Of a stretch of DNA of 64,000 nucleotides, positions 47,493-62,919 are shown piece by piece (position 1 is the first letter of the stretch; the number at the start of each line of letters is the position of its first letter). A program made the translations under genes and the position numbers. The notes under the pieces were generated by a model. The model saw only the letters and a program-made list of their open reading frames with translations, did not search any database and was not told the DNA's origin. The stretch comes from Gyromitra esculenta (taxonomy: Eukaryota > Ascomycota > Pezizomycetes > Pezizales > Discinaceae), in the NCBI GenBank assembly GCA_038503075.1, contig JBCAML010000009.1, forward strand, positions 1,302,001-1,366,000. Reading direction: 5' to 3'.

Positions 47493-48290
47493 TTTTTTTT
47501 CTACATTCTCCCCTTCCCCCACAATCACACATCACTTATCGTAGTTCTTATTATGAAAAAACACTCCTTATAACTTCCTACAAAATCGGCCCGACCGATT
47601 GTCAGGAAAGGTGGCACCTTTAGCCACCAGCACAAGTGGTCACTCGAATGGTAGAATCTATCTTGACGGTGGTTATAGCCTAAAAGTTACATGTGCACAT
47701 ACGTATTTATCACTTCGTAAAAGGTCCTACCCAACCAAACTCAGCTGTAAAAACGAATCACCGTCTACTACACGGAACTACCCATTAGGAGAAAATCGGA
47801 GTGAAAGTTTGTAGTTTTAACACTCCGGGTTAGCGGATAGAAGAGACTGCCGTCCCCTCGGGAAATAGTTTTAGTCTTCGCTATTTTCGCGTGGAAGCGA
47901 GTGAGAAAGGAGCATTTATATGGATGATATTTCCTAGATCTCTCAGTGAAGAAGAGTACATAGTCATATATCGTCACTCGGCTCGATTTTGAGGAAGTGA
48001 TAATTAACCTATCGCGATTAAGACTATAATTTTATTTGCGACTATCTCGCATTTCTTTAACGCATCCCCAATCCGTCTGTTTAGGTATCTTTTGTACAAC
48101 TAACCCTGAACAAAAAGAAAATCAAGAAAAAAGCAACTCAAACGCCGCCCCGAAGTGGCTTGTTATGCTGGTCCGTTAAATAGGCCCAAATACCCCCCCC
48201 AAACATCAAGTCGCTATTTCATGTCTGCGTTTCCGACAAGATAAAGAATGACAGATTAACTTTAAAAGATACAAGTGAAGTGATTTCCTA
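47493..48290. other. Intergenic, no supported gene
   Basis: Follows the tRNA terminator and runs to the 3' end of the acyltransferase gene. No coding signal found. Confidence 0.5.
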
Positions 48291-50498
48291 CTACGCTCTT
48301 CTCGAGTTCGCTCTTGCGGTCTCCCTCCTTTTCAGAATTTCCTCCTTCTTTAGCTGCAACTCCATCTGTATCTCCTCAATCTCCCTTATCGGGTCATCCG
48401 GCACGCCTAAGCCACCGCTACGGAAATCATCCATACTCGTGCTCTTATGAAGCTCCCTAGATTCTGCACGCCCAAGCTTATTTTTCAGTTGCTGAGCAAG
48501 CCACGGTTTACCTTGTGAGTTGAAGAAGGCGAGGCAGATAGCTATGCCGATATGAACGAAGAACTATAGTGCCAAGAGAAAAATAATTAGTAATTGTGAT
48601 TTGAAGGATTAGAGGTAGGCTACTTACGTAAACTCGTGACCAGAGTAAAAGAGAATTTCTGAAGTCGAGGATGATGAATGGAGCAACGATGTACGCAAAT
48701 GATACTTGTGTCACAATCAGCCCGAAGAGATCATATATCTTCTTATAAGGTCTCGCGGTCCTCTGATCGGCGGACAGGAAGAACGGTCTAACATGGCGAC
48801 GGAAGTCTTCACACCATTCTATCAGCTCCAACTTCCTCATTGCTCATATATCTCATAGGTAGAGGAGCTTACACTTCGCGACAGTTTGTACGAAACTAGC
48901 CGTGATAAACGTCAAATAATATCCTGGACTAATACCATGCCAAATTGCGCTCGTTCCAAAAGTGGCCATGCTACTTCTAAACCCTGGCTTCTTCCCTTTC
49001 GGAGTAACCCTGAGGTAAATATAGTTCTTCAACCACTTATTCGTGTTCATATTCCAGCTCTCCAGATACGCGCGCGTGTTCTGCGCCGTCTCAAGCGCAA
49101 TCGGGGCCACATTTGTCAACCTGTCCCACCGCGGCTGTTTCTTGTCGTCAAGGCCATTGTAGCCAAGCCCGGACAGGATACATGCGCCTTCTGTGAGGTA
49201 CCAGGCGCCGTAGTACTTTAGACGTGCGGTGAAGCCGAGAACGTACATATACCAAATTCTACAAGAGATTGTTAGGATTCCGTATACTACCATGCTTGAA
49301 TTAAGAAGGTGCTGGTTACCGCCGGAAAATATTGTAGTTTAGGAACTTATCGCTGAGTGCAAATTCGGTTGTATACCAGCTTGAGAATTTCATGAATAGG
49401 AAGATCCATGCGAGCCCCTGAGCGGCTTTGATAGTTGCTGGGATGGAGCTGCTAGGTATCTTGCGTTTCCGTTTAGTGCCACCGCGTTTAATGTCAGGAA
49501 TTACAACATCAAACATGCTACAGTCGATCCATCTACGATACTCGGCGAAATCAAAGGCGGGCCCTGCAAAGAGGGATGGGAAAAAGAGCTATATGGCCAC
49601 ATCTCAATACTTTTTCTAGCGGAAATTGTTGGAGAGGACACGTACCACATATCCAGCATAGTCAAGAATATTCGGCATTTGCGGAATCGCACGATCCTGC
49701 TGAAATTCGGAAAGCTCCTAAAGAAACCATTAATACCTGTTTTACAGCATCTCTCCCAGCTCTAAAGAAAAGTTCAAACCTACCGACTTCGGCAATCGCC
49801 CATCATGTACCGACCAACAAAACGCCGTCAACTATACAATTCATTATTAGTACTCCGTCTCCAATAGCACAAAGGCTCACAAACCTTCATGACCAGCACC
49901 ATCTGTGCACCTGTAACATCTACCACTCCAGGCTGCGGATACATTTCTCGATAGATATGTGAAACCAGCATATGTCCCATCAGGAACACGAATGACACCC
50001 ACGGCATATACGGGCCCTGGACGAACGCCGCAATACAGTACGCACCAACAGAGGTAATAAGAAGGGTCCTAATTCCGGACCAGAGGGAGAAAACGCCGAT
50101 GAGGTAAAATAACGATACCCTACCCTTTCGTCAGCTCTAAAAAAAATCCCCCTTTTCCCCCCTGCACCCGCAATTGGGGAAATGAAGACGTATGGCGTAC
50201 CCGATCATGAAAAGGTTCTTCTTCGCGGGTTCCGTATCGGGGAGCCGTTTCAGGACGCCCGCGAGCGGGTAGGAGAGGAGGATGGTGAAAATGAGTTTTA
50301 CTGATGTGCGCGCCTATATTAACATACTTTCCCGTTCCTGTTTTTAGGAGTATGGGGAACACATACGCTCATCTTTCGGCACCCCCAAATGGCCCTCAAA
50401 CCAAACGAACGCTACTCCAAGTCAGAACACTATCCTCATTCACACATTAAGTCTAGAAAGTCAAAAAGAAACTCACGATAGTCTATAAAAGGTATCAT
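48291..50498 (-). CDS. ALE1: Lysophospholipid acyltransferase, MBOAT family (Ale1/Lpt1)
   Basis: ER membrane enzyme that re-acylates lysophospholipids in the Lands cycle. Ten exons: 50498-50477, 50414-50367, 50300-50201, 50119-49885, 49831-49784, 49717-49646, 49588-49320, 49258-48873, 48806-48628, 48563-48291, all in phase, giving 543 residues. Conserved stretches recovered across splices: PKDELKLIFTILLSYPLAGVLKRLP, DVTGAQMVLVMKLTAFCWSVHDGRLPKSEL, YAGYVLFFPSLFAGPAFDFAEYRRWID, WNMNTNKWLKNYIYLR (catalytic-site Asn region) and GTSAIWHGISPGYY with the MBOAT His. Several membrane segments are evident, with a charged coiled C-terminal tail. The high exon number with exons of 22, 48 and 48 nt hid this gene from single-frame reading. 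Confidence 0.93.
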
Positions 50499-53587
<3,089 letters not shown>

Positions 53588-54880
53588 TGTTACAGATGAG
53601 AAAGTTCTAAGGGATTATAAGAGTTAAGGAATTCGTAAAAACGTGGTCGATTATGATGGTGATAGAAGCAGAGATGGAGTAGCGGGGGGAACTGGCTTCT
53701 CCAATATGAGGGGGTGATTGATGGCTTTTGTAGATGGAAGACTGATGAGAGTCGAAAGGGAGAAGAAGAAAAGGAGGGAGAGGAGTAGAGAAAGGCAGAC
53801 ACTGGCCCACGCACACACCTACGATATGCCCTGTCTCCACCCTTCCTCTTCCGCCCCCAACACGCCAGCGCCTTGGAATGGAGGCTTGGCGTTGCTGATT
53901 ACATGTATGTAGCTTTATTGCTTCTCGGGGCAGTCGAGTTTCCTCCTTCGGCTTCGTCGTGGTGGACCAAGCGTTGACACGCAGATCTGACTGGACAATT
54001 ACTTGCTCGCCGCCACGCACGAATCTGCCTATTTTTACATACCAAATCAACTATAATAATTCTATGTATGAGAAAGTCATCTCGTCTACCAGGTAGAATT
54101 CTCGCCAAGATATATCACCGGATGCTCTTTGGCTTCATTGTTAGATCTGCGTAACGCATAAACCTCCAGGAACTCACCGTACGCGCGGTCAAACCCAACC
54201 TGTCGACTGCTTGGCACATTTCGTTTCCGTTGTCCGTTGTCCGTGTGTCTGGACAGTCTGTGCCTTCTGGTACCTTTTATGCAACGTCAGTATCTTGCGC
54301 GGCGTCTCGGCGTTTGTTCCCCGGAGAGCTTGGGCGCGTAACACTCAGCAGTTAGAGACACAGGATACGAATAATCTGTTATTTTTGCTAAAGCTTACGA
54401 CAAGAATGAATCTTTGTCGTCGTGTATCCGACACGAAGCAACCAACATCTTGGCGGTTTCTTGGGTTGAGGCTGAAAGCTGCTATGGTGGGGTAAAAAAA
54501 AAAAATCAAAGCATGGTGGGGTTTCGACTGTTTTGAAATCTCAAGCGCAGCAATTAAACTACCTAGCTTTGATAAAGCTGTAGAGAGAGTTGAAATCAGT
54601 AACTATCACTTCAAAACTACATGAATGTGTTTATTGATATGAAGTGTTGATCTTTGAACATTTGCATTAAATAAGAGATTCTTCGACGATCTTCGCGATT
54701 CTAGCTGCTTCGGCGTCACACCAACATGTTTTCTCATGAGTGCTGCAAGAACAAAACCTCGATGATATCCGGTCCCCTAATCTAATTTCTAAGACTGTCC
54801 ACATCCCTCTTGATCTATACTTTGACCAAGCCTATCTTTGACGTCTTCAGTATCAAAATTTCACTTATACCCACATCATC
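53588..54880. other. Shared promoter region of actin and FES1
   Basis: The two genes are divergent and the 1.3 kb between them shows no gene. It includes a purine-rich stretch (53755-53795), which reads as a pyrimidine tract towards actin, and a TACATGTA near 53901. Confidence 0.5.
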
Positions 54881-55599
54881 ATGTCTGACATGTCAAAGCT
54901 TCTGTCGTGGGGCATCGAGAATTCGGTGCCAGATGCAACTGAAGATTCAAAGAGAACCCAGCTTGTACGTCACTCGACTACTCATATCTACTTTCTTTAT
55001 GAGTCTACGTACTCCCAAGCTAGAAACGGGTTGCTGACCTTCTGTTTCGCAATTAGGATCCTGCTCTTCTCGCCAAGCTCTTTGGTAACATGAAAGATGA
55101 CTCAACCGTAATGAAAGAATCCATGGCGGCCATTCAAGACCCAGAGATGCCTCTCCCCGACAAAGAGATTGCCTTCGATAACTTCGAGATGCTTGTCGAG
55201 AATCTCGATAACGCCAATAATATCGACAACCTCAAATTGTGGCCGCCCTTGCTCTCTCAGCTGTCAGCACCCGAGTTCCAGCTCCGCTTCATGGCTGCTT
55301 GGTGCTGTGGGACTGCCGTCCAAAATAATCCCAAGTCCCAGGAGGCATTCTACAAGCACGGTGGCGTCTCGAAGATTGTTCAACTTGTTTTAAAGGATCC
55401 CGAGGAGAAAGCCAGGACTAAGGCTGTCTATGCTCTTAGTAGTCAGATTCGGAACCATGGGCTTTCGCTGAAAGAAGCGTTGGAACTGCTTCCAGAGGAG
55501 CTTGCGCCGAAGAAAGATATCGAAGCGGGTGATATGGAAGCTATTGATGCGCTTATCCAGAGGCTGAGAGAAAGAGTGAAAAAGGTCATCAACGGTTAA
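54881..55599 (+). CDS. FES1: Hsp70 nucleotide exchange factor Fes1
   Basis: Cytosolic armadillo-fold factor that releases ADP from Hsp70 and helps clear misfolded protein. Two exons, 54881-54964 and 55057-55599, encode 208 residues, the usual size. It begins MSDMSKLLSWGIENSVPDA (the N-terminal release segment, LLSWGIENS being typical), followed by DPALLAKLFG and armadillo repeats: NFEMLVENLDNANNIDNLKLWPPLL, FMAAWCCGTAVQNNPKSQEAF, and GGVSKIVQLVLKDPEEKARTKAVYALSSQIRNH. The ATG at 54881 has a good context (catcATGT). An in-frame Met inside exon 2 would drop the conserved N-terminus. BUD31 follows on the same strand 330 bp downstream. Confidence 0.94.
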
Positions 55600-55926
55600 G
55601 GGATGCATGTACTATATCTATTGAGATTCGCCTTTTTCTCTACTGTATTTCCTTTCCCGTTTGATTTTTCTGTAAATAGGCTTATTGGCTGTCAATGGTG
55701 ATAGATAAAACGTAAAGGCATATTTTTGGATAAAAGTGAATAATATGTAGTTACCAATAATTTATAATTACCTTGGGTTTTATTGTTGCTCCTTGGCTAC
55801 ATCGTGTTGTGAACAAAAACAAAGTTGAGGCTCTTGTCTGTGACACCTCTCTAACTCAACCTCAGTTCGCCACCACTCGAGCTCTAGAATCTCTTCCATC
55901 ACCCTCAAGCCAGAAGACTCGCGACC

Positions 55927-56645
55927 ATGCCTCCCATCAGAACCAGCAGGAACCGAAAGCCGCCTCCAGATGGCTTCGATGATCTTGAAGACACGCTTCT
56001 CGAGTTTGCTAACAAGATGAAGGACGGTAAGCTGAGCTTCTCCCCCCATTTCTCTCTCTCTACCTATGTGCTCATCCCCGTGTCTATCTCGCTTCAGGAC
56101 AACGAGAAAAGTGAACTAGACTAATAGGAGAATTATCACACTTCTGCAGCCGAGAACGCGCCCCATGAAGGGAAACGGAAGAACGAGGCTACATGGGAGA
56201 TCTTCAAAATATCGCATCAACGTTAGTTCTCTCATCCCTCCTCGTTTCGTATAGAGCATGTCAAGCTAATCGGAATATACTGGTGCAGGTTCGAGGTATA
56301 TATACGACCTCTACTACAATAAAGAAGCGATCTCAAAAGATCTTTACAATTGGCTATTAAAGAACGGATACGGCGATGCAAACCTTATAGCTAAATGGTA
56401 CGATAGCCACTTCCCGCCTACGCTTTCACCGCTACATAGTTTAGGATCGGAACCTAATATGAGTGTGAAATAATAGGAAAAAGCAAGGCTACGAGAAGCT
56501 CTGCTGTCTTCGCTGCATCCAAGCGAAGGAGAATAATTTTAACGCGACGTGTATCTGCCGCGTACCGAAAGCGCGACTCGGGACAGAACAACAGACTGTT
56601 GAGTGTGTGAGTTGTGGTTGCAGGGGCTGCGCTTCTGGTGATTAA
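55927..56645 (+). CDS. BUD31: Pre-mRNA-splicing factor Bud31 (G10 family)
   Basis: Zinc-binding spliceosome component of the NTC-related group. Four exons, 55927-56026, 56150-56221, 56289-56397 and 56477-56645, give 149 residues, matching the family. Conserved parts: [53 protein letters not shown] (spanning the second intron), [21 protein letters not shown] (spanning the third) and the Cys-rich C-terminus [10 protein letters not shown]...[15 protein letters not shown] that binds zinc. All introns have GT..AG borders and correct phase; each lies inside a strongly conserved stretch, which confirms the joins. Confidence 0.96.
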
Positions 56646-57379
56646 GCATGGAGCTTTGTTTGCATATAAAGGTTGAAGAGCGCGAGTAATGATACGAGGG
56701 AGCACAGTGGGGATTTTGATATCGGGGAGGTGAGCTTGTGGACCCAGTGTGGTAAAAGAGTTGGAAATAAGACTGGGATCGAGGGTTCTGTTTTATGTAC
56801 TATAGCTAGCAAGCGAATATCTTTTCGTTGATCCAATTTGAAGCGCTCTACCTCATTTATCGCCTCTACTTCGATATTCAATATCATGGATACGCACATA
56901 CATGTAGCGGTATAATCCTCGAACTTGGCCATAGACTTCATGCCTTTTTGATAGTATTGCAATTGAACTTAGTCAAGATTGTTCCTTTTGCTGTAGCCTT
57001 TGTAACAAATAATAAAAAGGTCTTCTGATTTGGGGGAAAAAGTTCTGGGGGCACTTTAAATTACCCATTGCGTTCTCCAAGCCTTGAGTTTCCCTCTTAA
57101 CATCGTCAATAGCATTAATTATAGCGCCAAGGTCTGGCTTGCGTAGAAGGTTTCCTTACTTGAGTAATTTATCCTAATCTTTTTGCAGATGGGACTATTT
57201 CATTCTTTTTACGCTAGTAAATATAGCCTTCATTGTTGGTTTGAGTTGAATATTCTGTGATTATTTAAGATAAACTATTAGTTGCAAATACGTAAAACAC
57301 AAAAAGTGATATCTTGCTAACTAGTTAACTTTTGGAAAATATAAATAAATGAGAGAAAGGAGACTTCTACAGCAATGCA
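56646..57379. other. Intergenic, no gene seen
   Basis: Lies between two convergent 3' ends. A/T-rich, without any family-like frame; one TACATGTA near 56901. Confidence 0.5.
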
Positions 57380-60300
57380 CTATTTATCCGTCAAGTCAAT
57401 CACGCGTGTCGATCTCTTCCTCTTCCCTACACTTGTAATTTGAACATCTCCACCGCCACCGCCATCGGTATTTCTGCCCAAGGACGCCAGCTGGGCACGA
57501 TGATTTGCACTAGAGGAAGCCGCTCCAGAGCGGCTCAGATGATCCATTGCTCTTGCGGTCATACGCGCATGGTCCTGCAACTGCTGCTCATATATCTGTT
57601 CCTCTCGCTCACCCGGTAACACAGCTTCTTCCATCTCCCTTCCCCACCCCATCCCGTAATTCCTGATCCCCATTTGAATGATTGGAAATAGCCCCCCAAA
57701 TATCTCCTTCCTGATCTGTTCATCCCCAATCTCAATAAAATTTCTCTCAATTTTTGCTCGGGCCCTATCCCACTTATCAGTAATTTCAGCCAACAATAAT
57801 CCTACTTTGACGATTGTTATCGTTCCTATAACTGTATTTCTGCGCTTGTAGATTCGTGATGGTAGTGGACTATTGCGAACATCTATATTCTTTCTTTCTC
57901 GCAGCTTTTGTTCGAGATGCTCTCGTATAGGGTAGTTAAGATCGTAGGAGACTACTTGTCGCCGAGGGTTCGAAAGGAAGTTATCTACTGCATTGCAGTT
58001 CTGACAACAAGGCGGTTGCCCCGCCGCTCGCATCGTTTGCAAACGGAAATCTTGTCCTGAACGAGGCCTAGGTCCTAAAGTTGGTAAAACGCGATCTACG
58101 AAAATCTTTTTGATAAAATTTGCGTACGGTTCCGCCGTAATGGGGATGTTATGCCGCTTGAGGGTTTGCGCAACACGTTTGATAGTCGCCGTGAGGGCGG
58201 TTACGTAGTGTTCTTTGAGGCTTTCATGCTCAGCATCTGCAGGCTTAGGAATTGCCTGGATCTTCTGGATTATTTCGCCTGCGAGGTCCGCGCGTCCCAT
58301 CTCCAGAACTTTGTAAAAAAGCGTTAGAGTATTAGGACTGATCGAAAAATGGTCTGCATCCTTGTCAAGCAAATTTGAGTTTTATGAGCGTGGGCAACTT
58401 CCAGGAGGGTATTATTAATCCAGTTGGTCATAGGATACTGTTGCCAGAGTGAAATCCAGAAAGCAGTGTTTGAGAAATCTTTCTCAAGATTTGGGATGAT
58501 GCTGTAAATATGTAACGGTCCGTAAGAATCAATTACGATCTTTCGAAGAGAGATAAAAACCAAGAGGAGTATAAAATACCAAATCTGGAACAGTTCTGGC
58601 CCCATCAGATCAGGTAGTTTCTTGAAACTTTCTGGCTTAACTTCTTTTGAGATCGAAATCGCATCGACAAGCCGTTTCGCAATAATCTTTAGTTCATCTA
58701 GTTGTCCGTGGTAGAACTGTATAGCTTTCCGTAATTGATTCTCAATTCCCATAATATTTAAAATGCATCGCTAGACGCTATGGACCGCCGGTTCTGTCAG
58801 TTAGCTCAGCCTTTCCGCATTTATACCCTTTCTAGGGTGACATACACATCTCTGACACCATCCACCCCAAACACCTCTGCCACTTGCGTCATTTTCGCTA
58901 TGTTGGTTGATTGGGCAAGATCGATTATTGTTAGGAAAAGATCCAATCGTTTCTCCTCCAGAGCAAACCTCATCAATTCTTTGGCATAAAGTCGATCCTT
59001 GCCATTTAGCGTGCGTAGTTCATAGTATGGGACGGGTGGTGCTTTGGGCATTGTAGCGAGTTGTTCAGTAATATCTCCTCCAAATTTGAGGCGTTTCCCT
59101 TGGTCGATTTCCGCCTGTGTCCACAAAAGGCGGTCAAGAAAGACAACCCGGTCCCATTTGGATGCTAGGTAGCCCACAGACTTTGCATGAACCTTAGTAT
59201 GCCAGATGATAAACGCAGTACGTTTATACAAGTAATCAAGAGTTGCTTCTGCATTGCCCGCATATCCTTCGTAGCTTTTTGTGTTGGGTTCTTCTCCATC
59301 CCAGTATTCCGCAGGTATACAATCCTCTTTATTGAAGATCCGGATGAAATCTGGGGGAAGAGTATGCCTAGTTTTACAATTGATGAAGTTTTTGGCGGTT
59401 AGCGATTCTTCGATAACGTCGTCCATTGTCTTACCCTCGGGGTCGTCATCACTATCGTCACTATCGTCACTGCAGTGTCTGTATACATATCGTCTTCTGT
59501 ACCCGTGGCCGCGACCGGTTGCAACAGTCCCAGTTTTTTGGTATTCTATCTGGGAGAAATATAACTCGAATCCTAGTTCTTTTGCCAAAACTAAAAGCGC
59601 TAGACCACGACATTTGTCTGTTCCTTTTAGCGCCCCAGTTTTCTGGCTGTCCAGCACTTGCTCAGAATACTGGTGCTCTAACATCCAACCCAATAACGTA
59701 GGACATTCAGGGTCATCTGCATTCTGACTCCATGTTTTCAAAACCCGCCAGAGTATCTTTATCCGAACTTCGTTGTTTGCCACGCGTGGTGTGGCTGTAG
59801 GACCTTTGTGGATCATGCTGTATAAGAGTGCAAGACGATGTCCCGAAGTCACGGGTAAAACAGAATGCTGAATATCAGTATACCAGGCTGCGTAGGATGT
59901 GTTTGTGATCGAAGTAAGTCCACCAAAATCAAATTCCTTTTGCACACCCGAGTGGGAGAGCTTGACAGCACCGCCGGTAAAAAACGAAGGGAGCACAACT
60001 ATTAAGGTGCTGAACATGCCGGGTGCTTTCTCCGTACTGTTGAGGATTAGTGGTATTTCGTACGAGCATCCGAACAATCTGTATTCACTTACTCTCTATG
60101 AGGAAGGAAATGGCCACCTTCTCTGTATAATAAAACTTTGTAGAGCTCGCAGCTCACAGTCTACTCTGCATCGGTTATACCTAAATCGTTGGCTGCTTTC
60201 GCTAGGACTTCCTTTTCAATCCAGTTTCTCTAGGTAGGATTTAGAAATTGTATCTGATTTGGCTGAAGTTCCTAGGTATCTTGGACATCCGTATCCACGA

Positions 60301-60925
60301 CTGTTCGTACTCCATGACCGAATGGAGCCTGGGAAGCAGCAGCGATGATGGCTTCTGCGTCACGGTTGGAAAGTGGGAGCCTAACAATTCCGATACCCTC
60401 GATTGAAAGTACGGGATTGAGAGCAGAGGAAAAATCCCCAGAAGTAGCGAATGTAGCATTATCTTCGATGCCCCGAAGAGCTCCATAGAGATCTTCAGGT
60501 ATCTCTGATAGGTCCGCCGTTTCCTCCTCCTCTTCATTCTGGATGTCTTCTATAACTATTATGTTATCATTATCTTCTGCTCCTCCTGCCATGCTCCCTC
60601 CTTCCGGACCCTCAGTTTTTTCTTCATCAACTCTTATCTCATCTCCCTCGGTTTCCTTCTGTTCTACTTCCGATTGCCTTTCTTTTTTGCTTCGAATCTC
60701 GCTTGCAGTCTCGTCTACGGCCTCTGGGTTTCGGGCTTCGGCTTCTGCGGGAAATACACTCGAAGATTCTGCATCGGTGGCCTCAGAGTTCTTGAGTTTT
60801 GTGTCTTCGGTTTCGGTTTTTATAACTTCTAGGATACCAGGTTGTTTGTTGATCGCTTCGTAATTAATTTCTGGATTCTGTTCAACCAAAGAGGGGACAG
60901 AAGGAGAGGAAATGGGATGTGACAT
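57380..60925 (-). pseudogene. 2-oxoglutarate/Fe(II) dioxygenase-like large protein, interrupted
   Basis: Reading 60925-60093, 60036-58827 and 58770-57380 gives about 1,140 codons typical of a fungal family with a prolyl-4-hydroxylase-like domain. The N-terminus is acidic low complexity. The core reads CELYKVLLYREGGHFLPHRD then, across the first intron, TEKAPGMFSTLIVVLPSFFTGGAVKLSHSG, with the HxD iron motif restored by splicing, and VLPVTSGHRLALLYSMIH. The C-terminal part has CCQNCNAVDNFL, like the Cys pair of relatives. Damage: three in-frame TAG codons at 60274-60272, 60232-60230 and 60163-60161, within 115 bp, and a -1 frame change near 58375, although a 38-nt intron there cannot be excluded. 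Everything else is open, so decay is recent or the stops are bypassed. The long 418- and 330-codon frames alone could encode truncated products. Confidence 0.75.
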
Positions 60926-61423
60926 GACGTGAATTAAAGATGAATGGACTGGGAGATTGGGGTGAAGACACGTCGCTGAGATCACGTCGCGACTCGCAGT
61001 GTGCTGGCTTGGCACCCCACAGAACTGATCTCAGGGCAAAAGCAAAAGAAGCTGCTGCCCCAGCGCTATGATCGTATCTGGGCATTCCCAAGGATCGGCC
61101 CGTGGGTTCGGCTTGGTTACACAGTATCACTCATGCTTGTAAATGTATACCGATTGTACTCTGCTTTCGATTTTAGGTTACGGCTGTTGTTATCATTGTC
61201 AATAAATAGTTCTTATTTGGGATTTCATTATAAATATCATAGGGGTTACGACTACATGTATTTATTTGAACATGATGTCATTACTTTGCAATTCGGGTCG
61301 AGGCAGGGATCAGACATGTATCCTTGGGAAAGCTTATTTTGACGGTATCCTCTTATCGACGACGCACACCACACACTTCAAATTTGACGACGTCCCACGA
61401 ATAAAAATTCGCAGTCAACAATC
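60926..61423. other. Divergent promoter region
   Basis: About 500 bp between the dioxygenase-like gene and PET100, transcribed apart. No gene seen; one TACATGTA near 61254. Confidence 0.45.
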
Positions 61424-61813
61424 ATGGGTGGTAGTAATCTGGAAGTCTTTAAGGTTATTTTGCAGCCTAGTTTTGATCTGTTTTGTTTGTAGAGGAAGAT
61501 AAATTAACCAGTTTTTCGTTGTAGTTCGGAATGTATATATACCCTGCTTCAAAATCTGATCTAGTTTCTGACCGACGACCGGCATGCGGCGAGTAGGTAC
61601 ATTATGTTTCCAATCGCGGTGATGTACTACTTCGGCACGAATCTAGACAATCGTTTCTCTGTCCCAGACTTCTGGCCGAAGGAAGATCAGACACACAAAA
61701 TCCCGTTTGAACGCGACGAGATTAGGACGGAATTAGAGCGGCTACGGAGGAAAAGACTTGAGAAGAGGGCAAGGAGAGTAGAAACTCATGAGACTACAGG
61801 GAATCAAGAATAA
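61424..61813 (+). CDS. PET100: Cytochrome c oxidase assembly factor Pet100
   Basis: Inner-membrane chaperone for assembly of complex IV. Three exons, 61424-61453, 61525-61532 (only 8 nt) and 61597-61813, give 84 residues. Joined, it reads MGGSNLEVFKFGMYIMFPIAVMYYFGTNLDNRFSVPDFWPKEDQTHKIPFERDEIRTELERLRRKRLE. This is the complete family pattern: the short mitochondrial matrix-side start, one membrane segment, the NRFSVPDFWP motif and the charged helix. Without the eight-base exon TTCGGAAT the conserved FGMY would be lost, so the join is well supported. Borders are GTTATT..GTAG and GTATAT..TAG. Confidence 0.93.
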
Positions 61814-62919
61814 TTTTTGGCTCTAGGGGCGGGCGAGGGGACTCTGCGAGATTGTTGGACTGGAGACTGTGTGTTTGGCTGGCTTTCGTTCAGTGAGGAA
61901 ACGACTGGGAACGAAACATGCGGAGTTGTAAGAGCGTCTTCGCTGTGTTTTGTGTTCTTTCAATGGACAACTTTTCTCCTCTCACCTTTCGATGATGTGA
62001 TCCAGCCTCCTCGATATTATCTTCAGCGTGACAATTTATTCTGGCTGATAAACCATGAATACCCTCGAAAAGTCTCACGGATCTAACCTCGATATAGTAC
62101 TTATATTGGCCTTCTAGCTGAATTAACAATCTCAAGAGTCCCGCTTTAGTTAGACCTAAGGGTTTTAAGTAGTTGGTGGACGGAAGATACGACGCCACTA
62201 GGTGCTAGGAGGTTCACCGCCCTCATGTAGTGCAGTTTTGTTGGGGTTGCTAGGATAAATGTTTGGTTTATTTCCCCGTATTTCTAGGAGATTTCTCATG
62301 CTCGCCTAAATCGCAGCCTCAAGGAACTGCTGGGAGCACGGTTAGAGTTTGAAAATGCGAGGCTTCCAGTGGCTGTAAATCTTGAATAGTTGAAAGTTAA
62401 ATATGATGAGTTAAATCTCCTAAATATTCACGACTGAGGGGAGGTCTTGAAAGTGCCTGGAATTCACGATTATAGCTAACCAACTGCATTCAAGGGAGTT
62501 CATGTTCCTGTGTTTTCTTTACAGAAGTTGCCATGTGTCGTTGACTCCAAGTGAGAGTAGCAGCTGCCTCGTCACTTATATTGCCCTCCATCCTGCCTGA
62601 CCGTCCATTCAAAAACTACATGTATCTGAGGGGTCATTCGTCACGAGATATTCCCCCCCCTTTCCCTCCATTCATCGGCTTCCATTCTGGCTCACCCTCA
62701 CATACTTTTTTCGAATTTCTCCACTACCATCCACCGTGCTATCCATCATCTATACCTTGAAACTTCCCCTTCTTGCGGTTCGCGCTCCTCCCACCTCTTC
62801 CTACTCACTTCCTACTCACTTCCTACCCCTTCCTACCCCCCCAACTCACTTCTCTTACTCCATTCTTGATCTGTTCAAACTCGGTATCCCCGCTTCAACG
62901 CCCTCCCTGAGTTGCAGAT
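61814..62919. other. Intergenic, no gene seen
   Basis: 3' flank of PET100 and about 1 kb of unremarkable sequence. A degenerate TTCCTACTCAC/TTCCTACCCC repeat occurs at about 62800-62840, within a pyrimidine-rich stretch ahead of the next ORF. Confidence 0.4.
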
